DNA of 64,000 nt from Cephalotus follicularis (Eukaryota > Streptophyta > Magnoliopsida > Oxalidales > Cephalotaceae), in contig BDDD01000120.1 in NCBI GenBank assembly GCA_001972305.1, positions 101,505 to 165,504 of the forward strand, given 5' to 3'. Position numbers and translations under genes: made by a program. The notes under the pieces were generated by a model, which saw only the letters and a program-made list of their open reading frames with translations, was not told the origin of the DNA and did no database searches. Shown here one piece after another: positions 1 to 12,822 of this stretch. Position 1 is the first letter of the stretch, and every line of letters starts with the position of its first letter.

Positions 1-31
1 ACAATTATGTTACGGTATGGTATTGTTGATG

Positions 32-1086
32 TAGGGGTGTTTATGCGGGTATTACCCAAACTGTAATTTTTTGCGATTCAGTTTTGCTATTTTTTGGGTA
101 AAAATTAGCCAACCTGAAATTAAACTGCATTTAAAGTTTGGGTTTCGGTTACCCAACCCAAACTACAATGCAGTTTTCGGGTATTGTGGGTAAAACCCGT
201 AATTTTACTTTTAATTAAAATTAATACAAAAATCTTTAAAACTAAAGATTTTGGGTTTAGGGTTTAGAATTTAAAACCTTACATATCATTTCCTCTGTGC
301 TCTCAGCAAGCAGACAACAATGGTAAAATAGCCAATTACACTACATAGCCATGCATATACACAAAGCAAAAACAAAAAACATATAAACTCTTCACATTTA
401 CACACACGCAAACAAACAAATATTCAATTCATGTAAACATAAAGAGAACAGAAAAAAGAACCCATGAAATTTTATAGAAGAATATGCATACTAGAGATGA
501 AAAAAAAAACCAAGTAACTCTAAAAAACATATTAAAAAAAAAGACATCTTGGAAATACAGGGTGAAGAGAACATAAATTTTCAAAAAAAACCCTAAAAGG
601 CTATGAATCTAATAGTGAAGATTCTATTACCCAAGCAAACTGAAGAAGAAAAAGCGAGAGGAGAGCCGTATAGAGTGAAAGGAGAGGAGGAGAGGTCGTT
701 GCGACATGTCGTTGGAGATGAGAGCGAGAGACACATTTGGGGGAATTTCGTTTTCGTCGATTTCTTCGTTTTGGGTGGGATGGGAGCCGAAGTCAAATGG
801 GGTCAGTTAAGGGCCATGCACCAAGGGCCGAAGTTATTGGCAAATATGAGCTTCTGTAGTTATTAACAATAATGGGTCGAAGTTATGTATAACACACATT
901 ACAGTTATGGCCCAATATGCAATAGCAAAATTTCAAAAATTTAGAATTTTATAAACTGCACCCGAACAGCATTTTTATGTTTAACCGAACTCCCCGCCCC
1001 AAACACCCTAAATACCCGATCCAAAAAAAAATTTCGGTGCGGTTCAGTTCAGATTTTCGGTTTTCAGGTAATTTTGCACACCGCTA
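32..1086. mobile_element. Non-autonomous hAT-like DNA transposon
   Basis: The left end TAGGGGTGT and the reverse complement of the right end TAGCGGTGT form short imperfect terminal inverted repeats of the hAT type. The flanks share the six bases gttgat (25-30 and 1088-1093). This fits a decayed 8-bp target duplication with both outer bases changed (24-31 and 1087-1094). Subterminal regions are rich in cggtt/aaccg words, as in many plant hAT elements. The roughly 1 kb interior has no transposase-like reading frame; the frame at 603-866 has no recognisable domain and is probably chance. Inference: it was mobilised in trans by an autonomous hAT. A degenerate simple repeat is the main alternative. 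Confidence 0.55.
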
Positions 1087-2201
1087 GGTTGATTTGGTCA
1101 GTATTATCTCGACCCCACTCGGCTACGACCCCAAAATGGGTGTGTAGACGGTTGTTGTACTATCTCGGACAGGAGAGGCAGAGTGGTACTTATACCTTAT
1201 GGATTGTGTGTACCTGTGGATGGCTATGGATTTCTTTTATGGAGTGTCTGTAGACCTAGGGTGTATGGATGGTAAATTGTATTATTAGGACTCGTTGAGT
1301 ATGTCATCACTTAGGGATGGTTGATCTACCAACGTTGTCCACAATTGGTATTCCTGCATTTCACATGCCTTGCATATTCCTGTATATATCTGTTCACTTC
1401 ATTGCATATAGTATTACCTACATGGCTGTGTTTGGCTGACCCATTCTCGAAATGGGCACAACATCTAGGAGAGAGTACTGAGGATACATCGAAATGATCA
1501 GACCGAACCTCCAACCCAGGACTTCCAGTTACAGTTCCAATTGTTGATATCTACTTTGTATATGAATGAATGTACACGACTGTTGTGTAAGATGTATTTC
1601 AGTTGAATTGACCTGGCGGCTTGTGATAGTGCTACACACATATATGGAATGTGTTGTATTATTTGGGTTTTATCCATTTAAGATTTTGAATGGTTGTTTC
1701 TGCATGCACATTTGTATATTAAAGTTTTAATTTAGAGCATATTTTGGATATTGTGTTATGCGTATGAATGGTTTATACGGACGTTTTACTACGTGTCGGG
1801 CTATGGGGTTTTCCCATCGTTCGGGGCATAATAGTTAAGCGTATGCTCGGTGGTAAAGGCCACTGGTGGGTAATAGCTCTGTTTGTAGGTGGCTTAAATA
1901 TGCAATATCGTCCAAAGGCTTCTGATGGTCCAATTAGGGAGAACATATGGTATGTAATGATCATCTCACAACCGACTAGGGTCACGAGGTAACTCTAATA
2001 TGAACAATCAATCAATACACATTAGTAGTAAAAGTCAATAGGCGGTGAAGGTCTATCATGGTGAACAAATAGACATTTAGCCATCTTCTTGCAAACCCAA
2101 CTAGAGGTCACTAATACGCCTATGGTCATAGTGAAATCAATCAAGTTGTTAATTGATGCGACTACACAATTGTGTAATACGAAGGGCCAATCGATGGATG
2201 G
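1087..2201. other. Unassigned intergenic stretch, probably old repeat remnant
   Basis: No coding domain, LTR terminus, primer-binding site or RNA gene could be recognised. Short open frames at 1768-1992 on both strands resemble no family. The stretch lies between the hAT-like element and Tekay-A. Removing Tekay-A would join it to 15368 onward, so it belongs to the pre-existing landscape. Confidence 0.4.
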
Positions 2202-4938
2202 TGTAACACCCCCGAACGGTGGGAGCCCTTACAGGTCATATAACATAACTTAACAAAACATAACAGAATTTAAAGATCAACTTTATTAAAAACATGATGG
2301 TCTAAAACATAAACTGATAGCATAACTGAAGCTAAACATAGTCTGAAAGCTTAAACATAAACCAAAGTGTCATAAAATGAAACCATCATATTGTTCATAA
2401 ATCTGGTCCTAACACGACCATAAAACAACATAAGCATAGTAGGATCAAACTCCTAGATGATCCTTAGACATAAGGGAGACACCTCTCATCACACATTGTC
2501 CCGATGCTCCTGATAACCTGCCGCATGGAAACAAAAACGCGGCTGAGCAAACCTCAAAACAGATATATAATGTGAAAACAATAAATGATACTTTTATAGC
2601 AATAGGATTACAAAAGTTACTTCAAAACGAAAATCTTAAGCAATAATCAGTTTAAACATTCTTTATAAATGACATCAGCATTTAGTATAAACCAAATCCA
2701 TAACTTTCAAATCATAAAGCATACCTTCCAAAACATAAGTTCCATACTGAGCATCATAACATATCACATATCGGAAACACATAGAAGCAAGGGATTCGGA
2801 CGTCCACATGCCAAAAGAATGAAGTGTATGGAACTACACAATCAATTCTCATATATATCATATCATATAACAAGGATCGATCCATACGCCTCTATCATAA
2901 ATAACGGATCCATAATCCTCCACTTAGGATATCATAACATAGAGAGACGCCGTAGACTAATCACACCGCTACGGAAGTGTCATGTCCCCGTGCCAGGGCT
3001 ACGACATGCCTATGGTACGCCCCATATGTGGTTACAAAAACTCAGTACTTCACCATTTCAAAACATTAATTTTATCATAATCAATTTAAAGCACATAAAA
3101 GTTCTCCGAAACATATCTATAAATCGTTATCAAATGATATAATTTCATATAAGACATACTTTTGTAATCGAAAATCAACTCATTTATTTTTCACAATAAA
3201 AGAAACGATTGCATAACATTTCGTAAACATATCATAGCTGAATTTATAAAGTCAGAAATATTTATCTCATAAAATAGCAAAGTGACTTTATTTCCAAAAT
3301 GTATCACAATCCAAAAAATAACATAGTTCAAATATCTGTACATTAATCATAAATGTGAAATTGGATTGTTTCAAACAAAATCAGATTAGGATAGCCAATG
3401 AATGAAAGAATCCGTACCTTATACGATCACAAAATAACTTACGAATTGACCGGTACATTCTAACTGCCCCTCGGTCGCACAATATCTATAAGATATAAAA
3501 TCAATCAAATAAGGACTTAAACCAACCGCGGACACTAAAACAGAATCATAACGGTGTTTAAAACAGACCCCGATTCAAAAGAAAGACAACCGGATAAGGA
3601 AACTTGAAAGCAGAAATATTATGGACTCAACAACCGACTGTAATAGAGCTCCAGTCGACTGTTCAAGGGGTGGCAATCGACTGTACAGCATGGGTAGCCG
3701 ACTACACAAGAAGAATTGCAGCCATTCGACTGTGACAGGGGTTCAGTGGACTGTGCAAGACAAGGCAGCCGCGTGATCAATAGAACAATTGACTACTCAA
3801 AGCAAAACAGTTGAATGTTCAATAAGGCAGCTGACTGTCCTGGGTGACAGAAAACAAAAATCTAACAATCCTATGCAATTTTTCTGTCAAGACCTGTATA
3901 CCACAATACCAGAGGACCATAACCATTTAGACAAACATCTATGCAATGTCTAACAGTAGAAAGAACATAGAATTAAAATGGAGTATGCAGACAGTGGTTA
4001 CACTTTAAAAAGAGAGAGAATTTTAACCCACTGTATACACATGTATATAACCAATTTACTGTCAAATACCAATTACTAATTACCAAAACCAGATTACAGC
4101 CTATTCAAGACGCTAAAAGGCTCATTAACAGACTCAGAAACCATGACAGGACATAGAGTGGTAGGAATCAAAACGAAATTCTAACAGCCTATATACACAT
4201 ACGATCGAATTCATAACGAAACAGGACTATCCATCATAGCAAAGCAATAAAACTAACCTGTAATGGCGATACACAAACTGTAGAAGGAACACAAATTTCT
4301 TAAGGCTTACACCGCTGTACAACAGAAACAAAAAGAAGAGAAACATACGAATTCAAAGATTGCCCATTGCTATGCATATCAAAGCAAGACAATCCTTAGA
4401 CTAAACTATGGAGAACAAACCTGATGGTAGAGACAACACTGCAAGAAGGACGACATAATTTCCCAAGCTTGCAAGTCGGTGCATCCCAGGCGAGAGAAAA
4501 GGAATAGATGGCATAACACAATGAACAATGTCATACTTAAACAGAAAAGAGAGACAAATTCGGGAGATATAAAGGAAAAGAGGAAACAAAATTTGATAGA
4601 TAAGGAACAGAGGAGGATTTTTAGTGGAAGAAGAAGGAAAGAAGGAGAGATACGGGGAAGGGAGTGATGAGAGGGAGAGAAAAACGTGAGGGATAAAAGA
4701 GAGACAGAGAAAATATAAATGAAATAAAAAAAAGATTTTGAATTAAAAAGATTTTATAAAAACTGATTTATTTAAAATAAAACAAACATAAACCTTACTA
4801 ATACACATACTAACATACCCAAAAGCCAAGGCTGGTCTCAGTCAGCCCAAAACACATAACCCAACAAAAAGTAGACAGGCTATATAACAAAACAGATTAA
4901 AAGTCCAAAAATTACGCACAGACAAACGGGGTATTACA
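2202..4938 (-). repeat. Tekay-A 3' LTR (2737 bp)
   Basis: The LTR begins TGTAACACCCCC and ends GGTATTACA on the plus strand, and aligns along its length with 9607-15362 once SIRE-A is removed. It contains a cluster of CAGTCGACTG-like motifs (about 3635-3845) and a purine-rich tract (about 4490-4700). It has about 90 bp near 3230-3300 that are missing from the other LTR. The open frame at 2669-3142 lies inside the LTR and is not considered a gene. Confidence 0.92.
3635..3845. repeat. Cluster of CAGTCGACTG-like motifs in the Tekay-A LTR
   Basis: Repeated variants of CAGTCGACTG, CAGCCGACTA and CAATCGACTG occur about every 20-40 bp. The matching cluster in the 5' LTR is at about 10945-11140, more eroded. 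The same word is the main repeat unit in the LTR of the unrelated copia element SIRE-E. Confidence 0.75.
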
Positions 4939-4950
4939 TCCACCCCCCTT
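4939..4950 (-). other. Tekay-A polypurine tract
   Basis: On the minus strand AAGGGGGGTGGA abuts the start of the 3' LTR (TGTAATACCC). This is the expected position for plus-strand DNA priming. Confidence 0.85.
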
Positions 4951-4990
4951 AAAAAGGATGTAGTCCTGAAATCATAAACACACTCATACC

Positions 4991-5422
4991 TTATGCAAAC
5001 AAGCGAGGGTATTGCTCCCGAATGTGCTCTTCCAACTCCCATGTAGCTTCACATTCGGGATGGTTCCTCCACAAAACATTCACAAAAGGAACGGTCTTGA
5101 TACGTGTGACCCGCTCCTGCCTATCCAGAATAGCCTCGGACTCCTCATCACAAGATAAGTCCTCCCGAATCCTGTCCAAAGGATAGTGGACCACGTGTAT
5201 GGGATGGTACTGATAATCCCTCAACATAGACATATGGAACACATTGTGAACGTGTGCTAATAGTGGAGGCAAAGCTAATCGATATGCAACTGCGCCTATC
5301 TTTTCCAGCACTTCAAAGGGTCCTATAAACCGAGGACTCAACTTTCCCTTCAACCCAAACCGCTGGACTCCTTTCCAAGGTGAAACTTTCAAAAACACAT
5401 GTTCACCTACTTTATACTCCAA
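4991..5422 (-). pseudogene. Tekay-A integrase C-terminus and chromodomain
   Basis: This 143-residue open segment is the end of pol. Residues 1-75 hold the integrase C-terminal module (GEHVFLKVSPWKGVQRFG, then GPFEVLEKIG and NVFHMSMLR). Residues about 97-142 form a chromodomain-like segment with VLWRNHP and ATWELEEHIREQYP. In chromoviruses this domain guides integration to particular chromatin, often heterochromatin. It is open to its natural stop. The start shown is only the first ATG after an in-frame TAG near 5455, so the true protein would have continued from upstream. Confidence 0.88.
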
Positions 5423-6255
5423 GTCCCTCCGATGTCTATCTGCATAACTCTTCTATCGAGATTGAGCTGCCTTCAATCTCTCCCTTGCTATAGCCACTTT
5501 TTCAGTAGTGATATGTACTAGCTTGGGTTCCTCAATGACTCGTTCTCTGACCTCATCCCAACACATCAGAGCTTGACACTTTCTCCCATATAAAGCCTCA
5601 AACGGAGCCATCCGGATACTAGCATGCTAGCTGTTATTGTAGGTAAACTCCACCAATCTCAAATACTCATCCCAGTTTCCAGTCCACTCTAAAGCACAAC
5701 ACCTCAGCATGTCCTCTAAAATCTGGATGGTCCTTTCATATTACCCATCTGTCTGTGGATGGAAAGCCATACTGTAATTGAGCCGTGTACCCCATGCCTG
5801 AAGTGAAACGGGGATCCCTATCCAGAACAATGGACAGAGAAATCCTCTCGGACAACCAAGAAGTAAGCCGATTTGGTCAGTCGATCCACTACAACCCAAA
5901 TAGCATTATTCCTCCTAAAAGCTCTCGGCAAACCAGTAACAAAATCCATCGGTATACTCTCCCATTTCCATACTGGAACCTCCAAGGGCTGTAACAATCC
6001 ACTAGCTCGCTGGTGGTCAATCTTAACCTGCTGACAGACCAAACACCTCCCAACGAAATCAGCTACATCCCTCTTCAATGCATTCCACCAGAAATTTTTC
6101 TTCAAGTCTTTATACATTTTTGTAGAACCTGGATGTATAGAAAATGGAGAACTGTGTGCCTCAGACAAAACAGCCTCTCTGATAGTAGGATCAGCTGGAA
6201 CACACAACCGACTACCCAACCATATGACACCATGCTCATCCACATGAAATTATGA
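5423..6255 (-). pseudogene. Tekay-A integrase (zinc-binding and catalytic core), broken
   Basis: The HHCC zinc-binding region is visible (IHPGSTKMY, then CLVC), followed by the first catalytic Asp in PMDFVTGLP and VDRLTKSAYF. The frame at 5818-6243 then ends abruptly. The second-Asp block (DRDPRFTS) follows in a different frame with sequence missing before it, which implies an internal deletion. Downstream, HPQTDG, a YNNS block and ALYGRKC are present but interrupted by several stops. The enzyme would have inserted the cDNA into the chromosome; this copy cannot. Confidence 0.85.
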
Positions 6256-7110
6256 CTGCTTACCCTCCTCAACATTCCGGACTAAGGCCCATAACTCCCT
6301 ATCATCACTCTGAGCTTCCTTAATCCGAGATAAAAGAGCAGGTTCAATACTCATTGCAGCAACAAAACCTCCAGAACCGCGAACAAAAAGATTCAAGTCA
6401 AATTGCTCCATATCTGCTATCAACTGAGGCTGAGTAAGCAAAGCCGCTACACTCCCAAAGCTCTTCCTACTCAGAGCATCAGCTACCACGTTTGCTTTAC
6501 CAGGGTGGTAATGAATGATCATATCATAATCCTTTAGAAGCTCCAACCACCTTCTCTGACGCATGTTCAACTCCTTCTAAGTGAAAATGTACTTAAGACT
6601 CTTATGATCGGTGAAAACGTCACAAGTTTCTCTGTACGAATAGTGCCTCCAGATTTTCAATGCAAAGACAACTGTCGTCAACTCAAGATCATGTGTAGGG
6701 TAATTCACTTCATAAGTCTTAAGCTGTCTGGACGCATAAGCTATAACATGACCGTGTTGCATTAAAACACATCCCAAACCCTTCTTAGAAGCATCACTAT
6801 AAATCTGGTATCCACCTGACCCAGACGGCAAACGAAGAATCGGTGCAGACACAAGACCATTCTTCAACTTCTTAAAGCTTGCCTCCCGTTCTTCATTCCA
6901 CACAAAATTAGCTCCTTTCCTCATAAGTTGAGTTAGTGGCAAGGCTATGGAGGAAAAGCATTCCACAAACCGCCTATAGTAGGCAGCCAAACCCAAAAAA
7001 CTCCTAACCTCCGTCACTGTGGTAGGTCTCGACAATTTAGTGATAGCCTCAACCTTAGCAGGATCAACACTAATACCTTCCGCTGTAACCACATGGCCTA
7101 AGAACGCCAC
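6250..7110 (-). pseudogene. Tekay-A RNase H region, broken
   Basis: Segment 6577-7110 starts with the RT thumb/connection ([21 protein letters not shown]). It continues into the RNase H fold ([45 protein letters not shown]). The frame stops at 6577 and resumes at 6570 with [15 protein letters not shown] and [15 protein letters not shown], the conserved end of RNase H. The module degraded the RNA strand during reverse transcription. A single stop separates two otherwise well-conserved halves. Confidence 0.87.
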
Positions 7111-7113
7111 CTG

Positions 7114-7836
7114 TTACAACCAGAACTCACATTTCGAAAACTTTGCGTATAGCTGATTCTTCCTCAAGATCCCCAGCACTACACAAAGGTGATCTTCATG
7201 TTCCTCCTTCGACCTTGAGTACAGAAGGATATCATTTATAAATACAATCACAAACCGATCCAAGAACTCATGAAATACCCGATTCATCAAATCCATGAAG
7301 ACTGCCGATGCATTCGTAAGTCCGAACGGCTTCACCAGAAACTCATAATGCCCATACCGTGTGCGAAAAGTAGTCTTGGGTACATCTTCATCTTTTACCC
7401 GTAGCTGATGATATGCAGACCTCAAATCGATCTTACAAAAATACTGTGCACCTTGGAGTTGATCAAATAGGTCATCAATCCTAGGAAAATGGTATTTGTC
7501 TCTGACAGTAAGTCGATTCAGCCCTTTGTAGTCTATGCACGGCCTCATAGAACCGTCCTTCTTCTTTACAAATAGAACCGGAGCACCCCATGGCCAAACA
7601 CTCGGCCAAATGAAACCCCGATCCAACAGCTCTTGGAATTGCTCCTTCAGCTCTTGCAACTTAAGCGGTGCCATCCTATAAGGTGCTTTTGATATAGGTG
7701 CCGCCCCAGGAATGAGCTTGATGGTAAACTCCACTTCCCGTTGTGGTGGCAAACCCGGTAACTCCTCTGGAAACACATCTGAAAAACTCTCTAACCACAA
7801 GATAATCCTCAAGGCGAGGCTCATCCTTAGAGACAT
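7114..7836 (-). pseudogene. Tekay-A reverse transcriptase with mutated active site
   Basis: This is a gypsy-type RT with the expected blocks in order: [76 protein letters not shown], then the palm motif. The usual FIDDIL is FINDIL here, so one of the two metal-binding aspartates is Asn. Later blocks ([21 protein letters not shown]) are intact. The frame differs from the upstream protease by a shift near 7810-7830. RT would copy the element RNA to DNA; the Asp loss alone predicts inactivity. Confidence 0.92.
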
Positions 7837-8395
7837 CTTTCACAACAGCTAAGAATCCCTCAGCGCCCTTAGCTACAAATTTTTGAGCCTTCAAAACCGA
7901 AATGATCTTGACATCCTTCCTCGGTCGAGAACCCTGATAAATAAAATCAGGTGTATCCACATCTCTGAACAAAATTCTCCGAGTGTGACAATCAATTGTA
8001 GCTCGATGGCGATCCAACCAGTCCATACCAAGAATCATATAAAAATCATGCATATCAATAGGGAGAAGATTCGCCTCACGGATTTTATCATTGAACAAAA
8101 TAGGACAATCACATAAAGACTTAGATATCCTAACAGAAGTACCCATAGGGGTTGAAAGAACTAGAACCGGATCCAAAGACTGAAAAGGCACCCCAAGGTA
8201 CCGAACAAAAGATCTCGCTACTACAAAGTGAGTCGATCCAGTATCATACAATACATAAGCCTTACGATTACTAACAAAAACAAAACCCGAAACTGTACCT
8301 GGAGCATTAGCAGCCTGATGAGTCATCAAAGCGAAGACTCTGCCTCCCACATTGCGTGGCCTAGCATCAGCACCATTTCCTCCTTTCCTTTGCAC
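7803..8395 (-). pseudogene. Tekay-A aspartic protease
   Basis: A retropepsin-like domain with the active-site triad YDTGST near residue 50 and a downstream ILGMDWLDRH motif. The N-terminal side holds the gag-pol linker GGRVFALMT. It would cleave the polyprotein into its mature parts. The frame is open from 8395 through the protease and continues briefly into the RT leader ([12 protein letters not shown]), where a frameshift disconnects it from RT. Confidence 0.88.
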
Positions 8396-9435
8396 GAGGA
8401 TCAGGAAAATCCTTCACAAAGTGACCCGTCTGACCACACACGAAGCAGGCCCCACTGGCCTTATAACAGGTTCCCACTGGATGATATCTACCACAAGTAT
8501 CACATCGGGCAATCTGAAGATTGGGGTTACCCCACCCGCAGCACCCTGAACATTTTTCTGATCATTACCTTGCTGACGCTGTTGTCCCCCATCCTTATTC
8601 CGATTGTGATCCTTCTTGTGCTGCTTACCATTTTGGCCCTTATTCCATGAACCACCTTGCCCTTTATTCTGTTGTCCAGAATCTTGATCATTCCTATTCC
8701 GTTTCTTGTCCCCCTCCTAGCGTGCTACCTGGAAATCCAATCTCTCCATTTCTATATTCTTCGCCGCATTTGTAACCTCGGATACATCAACAAATCTGGA
8801 ATTTATTAGCTTACCCCTAAGCTGGTAGTGCAACTTCCATTTGAACTTCTCAGCTTGCTCCAATGCCAACCCTGTCGCGGACCTAGCAAATCTAGTCAGC
8901 CTAGTGAAACGGGCCAAGAACTCTGTGATTGATTCTCCATCTTTCTACCTCATGTTAACAAACTCCCTTGCATAGGCCTCCTTATAAGTAGTGGGAAAAT
9001 TCTACTGATAGAAGACTTCACAGAACTCTGACCATCTCTTTCAAGTTTGTAAGTAGCCAACTTCACTTTCTGCTCATCGTCGCATGCCAGTACATTATAA
9101 ACTTTCTCTATGTGCACAATCCAGTGTTCAGCCTCTACAGGTGTCAGGGCTAAACTGAAAGACTGTGACCTCTGTTTCTAGAACCGCTCAAGCCAAACAT
9201 AATCAGGAGTGTCGGGCCTGCCCCCAGCTTCCATTCCAGCCTAAACATCCGCCGGTGCATTCTCTTCGGCAAGTGGCTCCCTACAACCTTGTCCCATATT
9301 CTGTTGGTGCATCACATGATTTACCTCTTGAGCAACTGTCTGTCGTACCAACTCTTCCACAGAAGGCTCATTCACAACTTCTTCCCGAGCCCCAGCTAGT
9401 GCAGTTCTCTGAGGGGTGTTCATTGTTCGTACCAT
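8396..9435 (-). pseudogene. Tekay-A gag (capsid and zinc knuckle), heavily broken
   Basis: A likely start is the ATG at 9435, giving a 64-residue segment before a stop. Downstream pieces in shifted frames show capsid-like text (for example 8717-8917 with MARFTRLTRFARSA). A cysteine-rich region at about 8400-8510 holds a CX2CX4H knuckle (CFVCGQTGHF) whose final Cys is Phe. Gag would form the particle shell and bind element RNA. Multiple stops and at least two frameshifts make this a remnant. Confidence 0.8.
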
Positions 9436-9590
9436 CTACGAAAAGAAACCGAAACATGTAATATCAAACAGAAATACAAAAACCAAAACATAAGACATAT
9501 TAGAATGACTATATAGGAATAGCCTAACCCGATTTCTACCCAATCTCACAGGTCAAACCTAGTTAGGTCATCTAAGGAACAAAACCTATT

Positions 9591-9601
9591 CTCTGATACC
9601 A
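9591..9601 (-). other. Tekay-A primer-binding site (initiator tRNA-Met)
   Basis: On the minus strand TGGTATCAGAG lies five bases inside the 5' LTR end. It is complementary to the 3' end of plant initiator tRNA-Met, the usual minus-strand primer. Confidence 0.85.
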
Positions 9602-12044
9602 TAAACTGTAACACCCCCGAACGGTGGGAGCCCTTACAGGTCATATAACATAACTTAACAACACATAACAAAATTTAAAGCTCAACTTTATTAAAAACGT
9701 GATGGCCTGAATCATAAACTGAAGCTAAACATAGTCTGAAAGCTTAAACATAAACCAAAGTGTCATAAATTGAAACCATCATATTGTTCATAAAACAGGT
9801 CCCAACGCAACCATAAAACAACATAAGCATAGTAGGATCAAACTCCTACATGATCCTTAGACATAAGGGAGACACCTCTAATCACACATTGCCCCGATGC
9901 TCCTGATAACCTACCGCATGGAAACAAAAACGCGGCTGAGCAAACCTCAGTACAGCTATAGAATGTGAAAACAGTAAATGATACTTTTAAAGCAGTAAGA
10001 TTTCAAAAGTTACTTCAAAACATAAATCTTAAGCAATAATCAGTTTAAACATTCTTTACAAATGACATCAGCATTTAGTATAAACCAAATCCATAACTTT
10101 CAAAACATAAAGCATACCTTTCAAAACATAAGTTCCATACTAAGCATCATAACATATCACATATTAGAAACACATAGAAGGAAGAGATTCGCGATGTCCA
10201 CATGCCAAAAGAATGAAGTGTACAGCACTACACAATCAATTCTCATACATATCATATCATGTCATATCATATAACTAGGATCGATCCATACGCCTCTATC
10301 ATAAATAACGGATCCATAATCCTCCACATAGGATATCAAACATAGAGAGACGCGGTAGACTAATCACACAATTACGGGAGTGTCATGTCCTCGTGCTAGG
10401 CCTACGACATGCCTATGGTACGCCTCATAGATGGGTACAAAAACTCAGTACTTAACCATTTCAAAACATTAATTTTATCATAATCAATTTAAAGCACATA
10501 AAAGGTTTTCCGAAACATATCTATAAATCGTTATCAAACGATATAATTTCATTCAACACATACTTTTGTAATGAAAATCAACTCATTTATTATTCACAAT
10601 AAAAGAGACGATTCCAAAACGCATCAAAATCCAAAACATTACATAGTTCGAATATCCATACATTAATCATAAATGTGAAACTGAATTGTTTCAAACAAAA
10701 TCAGATTAGGATAGCCAAAGAACGAAAGAATCCGTACCTTATACGTTCACAGAATAACTTACGAATTGACCGGTAAAGTGTAACTGCCACTCGATCGCAC
10801 AATATCCATAAGATATAAAATCATTCAAATAAGGACTTAAACCAACTGCGGACACAAAAACAGAATCATAAAGGTGTTTAAAACATACCCCGATTCAAAA
10901 GAAGGACAAATGGATAAGGAAACTTGAAAGCAGAAATTTTATGGACTCAACAGTTGACTGTTCAAAGGGTGTCAGTCGACTGTATAGCATAGGCAGCCGA
11001 CTACACAAGCAGAACTGCAGCCAGTCTTCTGTGACAGGGGTCCAGTCAACTGTGCAAGACAAGGCAGGCACCTGATCAACAGAATAACTGACTACTCAAA
11101 GCAAAATAGTTGACAGTTCAATAAGGCAGCCGACTGTCCTATGTGACAGAAAACAAAAATCTAACAATCCTATGCAATTTTTCTGTCAAGATGTGGATAC
11201 CACAATGCCAGAGGACCATAACCATTTAGACAAACATCTGTGCAATGTCTAACAGTAGAAAGAACACATAATTGAAATGGAGTATGTAGACAATGGTTAC
11301 ACTTTAAAAAGAGAGAGAATTTTAACCCATTGTATACACATGTATATAACCAATTTACTGTCAAATACCAATTACTAATTACCAAAACCAGATTACAGCC
11401 TATTCAAGATGCTTACAGACTCATTAACAGACTCAAAAACCATGACAGGACATAGAGTGGCATGAATCAAAATGAAATTCTAACAGCCTATATACACATA
11501 CGATAGAATTCATAACAAAACGGGACTAACCATCACAGCAAAGCAATAAAACTAACCTGTAATGGTGATACACAAACTATAGAAGGAACACCAATTTCTT
11601 AAGGCTTACACGGCTATACAATAGAAACAAAAAGAAGAGAAACATACGGATTCAAAGATTGCCAATTGAAATGCATATCAAAGCAAGACAATCCTTAGAC
11701 TAAACTATAGAAAACAAACCTGGTGGTAGAGACAACACTGCAATAAGGACGACAAAATTTCCTAAGCTTGCAAGTCGGTGCGTCCCAGGCGAGAGAAAAG
11801 GAATAGATGGCATAACACAATGAACAACGGCATACTTAAACAGAAAAGAGAGACAAATTTGGGAGAGATAAAGGAAAAGAGGAAACAAAATCTGATAGAT
11901 AAGGAAGAGAGGAGGATTTTTAGGGGAAGAAGAAGTGTTGACGATTTAGTCTCAATCCTAGTTTTGATGATAACATATTTGCATTTAACAAGTTTACTTG
12001 ATGTGCAAGATATTAGAAAGTTCCACAAAAGGCAAAAATCATCT

Positions 12045-12730
12045 ACAGGGCAAAGACATCGACCTTCAAGCAAAGACATCGACCTCCGTACAAAAGACAT
12101 CGATCCCTTTCAAGAAGACATCGACGTCTTTAGTGCCAAAAGTTACAGATCAAATTTTAATGAAGACATCGATCCTTACAAGCAAAGACATCGACGTCCG
12201 TACAAAAGACATCGATCCCTTTCAAGAAGACATCGACGTCTTTAGTGCCAAAAGTTACAGATCAAATTTTAATGAAGACATCGATCCCTACAAGCAAAGA
12301 CATCGATCCCTACAAGCAAAGACATCGACGTCCGTACAAAAGACATCGATCCCTATCAGGAAGACATCGACGTCTTAAGGTGAAAAAGTTACAGGTCAAA
12401 ATTGATTGATCACATCGATCCTTTCTCGCGAAGACATCGACGTCCATGAAAAGAAGTCGATCCCTTTCCATAGACATCGACGCCTTTCTAGACCTATCTG
12501 CAATTCCCAGAAAAAACATTGACCCCTATAGAAGAAGTCGATGTGATGCTCATAGCTTCAAATGCCTGGACATATTCCCAGAAACGACATCGACGCCTTT
12601 AAAAAGACATCGATGTCTTTTTAAATGGATTGACCCGGGAAACATGGAACGGCTAGCAAACGCACTTGCAACGGCTAGCAACTATCAAAGACATCGACGC
12701 CTTTCTAAAGACATCGACGTCTTTATGTCA
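12045..12730 (+). repeat. Tandem array of AAGACATCGACGTC motifs, partly 112-bp units
   Basis: Dozens of words of the form GACATCGACGTC or GACATCGATCCC occur about every 20-25 bp. Part of the array is a higher-order tandem repeat. The phrase GTCCGTACAAAAGACATCG recurs at about 12084, 12196 and 12330, spacings of 112 and then 134 bp. The longer interval holds one extra 22-bp unit. The array ends about 85 bp before the TATA box. Confidence 0.85.
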
Positions 12731-12815
12731 GCAGAGACAAATTCAAAGTTGCACTAACACATTTTAAAATCAAAAGCTTCCATGAAATATGCAACGGCTA
12801 CAAATATTTTCTGCC

Positions 12816-12822
12816 TATAAAA
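12816..12822 (+). promoter_or_regulatory. TATA box of the SIRE-A LTR
   Basis: TATAAAA in the context GCCTATAAAAGGAAG, downstream of the ATCGAC array and upstream of an A-rich presumed leader. Transcription would be expected to begin about 30 bp downstream. Confidence 0.65.

Noticed and set aside
253..267. Telomere-like GGGTTTAGGGTTTAG
   Set aside because: Only about two units inside the hAT-like element; too short to be an interstitial telomeric array.
603..866. Open frame of 87 codons in the hAT-like element
   Set aside because: No transposase or other domain, overlaps an opposite-strand frame, and is of chance length.
2669..3142. 157-codon open frame on the plus strand
   Set aside because: Lies wholly inside the Tekay-A LTR and is antisense to the element; the matching frame is broken in the other LTR.
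12045..12730. Regular short repeats that might be taken for a CRISPR array
   Set aside because: Units vary in sequence and spacing, lie in a plant retrotransposon LTR, and have no cas genes; they are tandem promoter repeats.
12446..12757. Plus-strand frames across the ATCGAC array (11778-12757)
   Set aside because: Open frames in the array arise from the repeat units themselves; no stable domain and repeats read in several frames.
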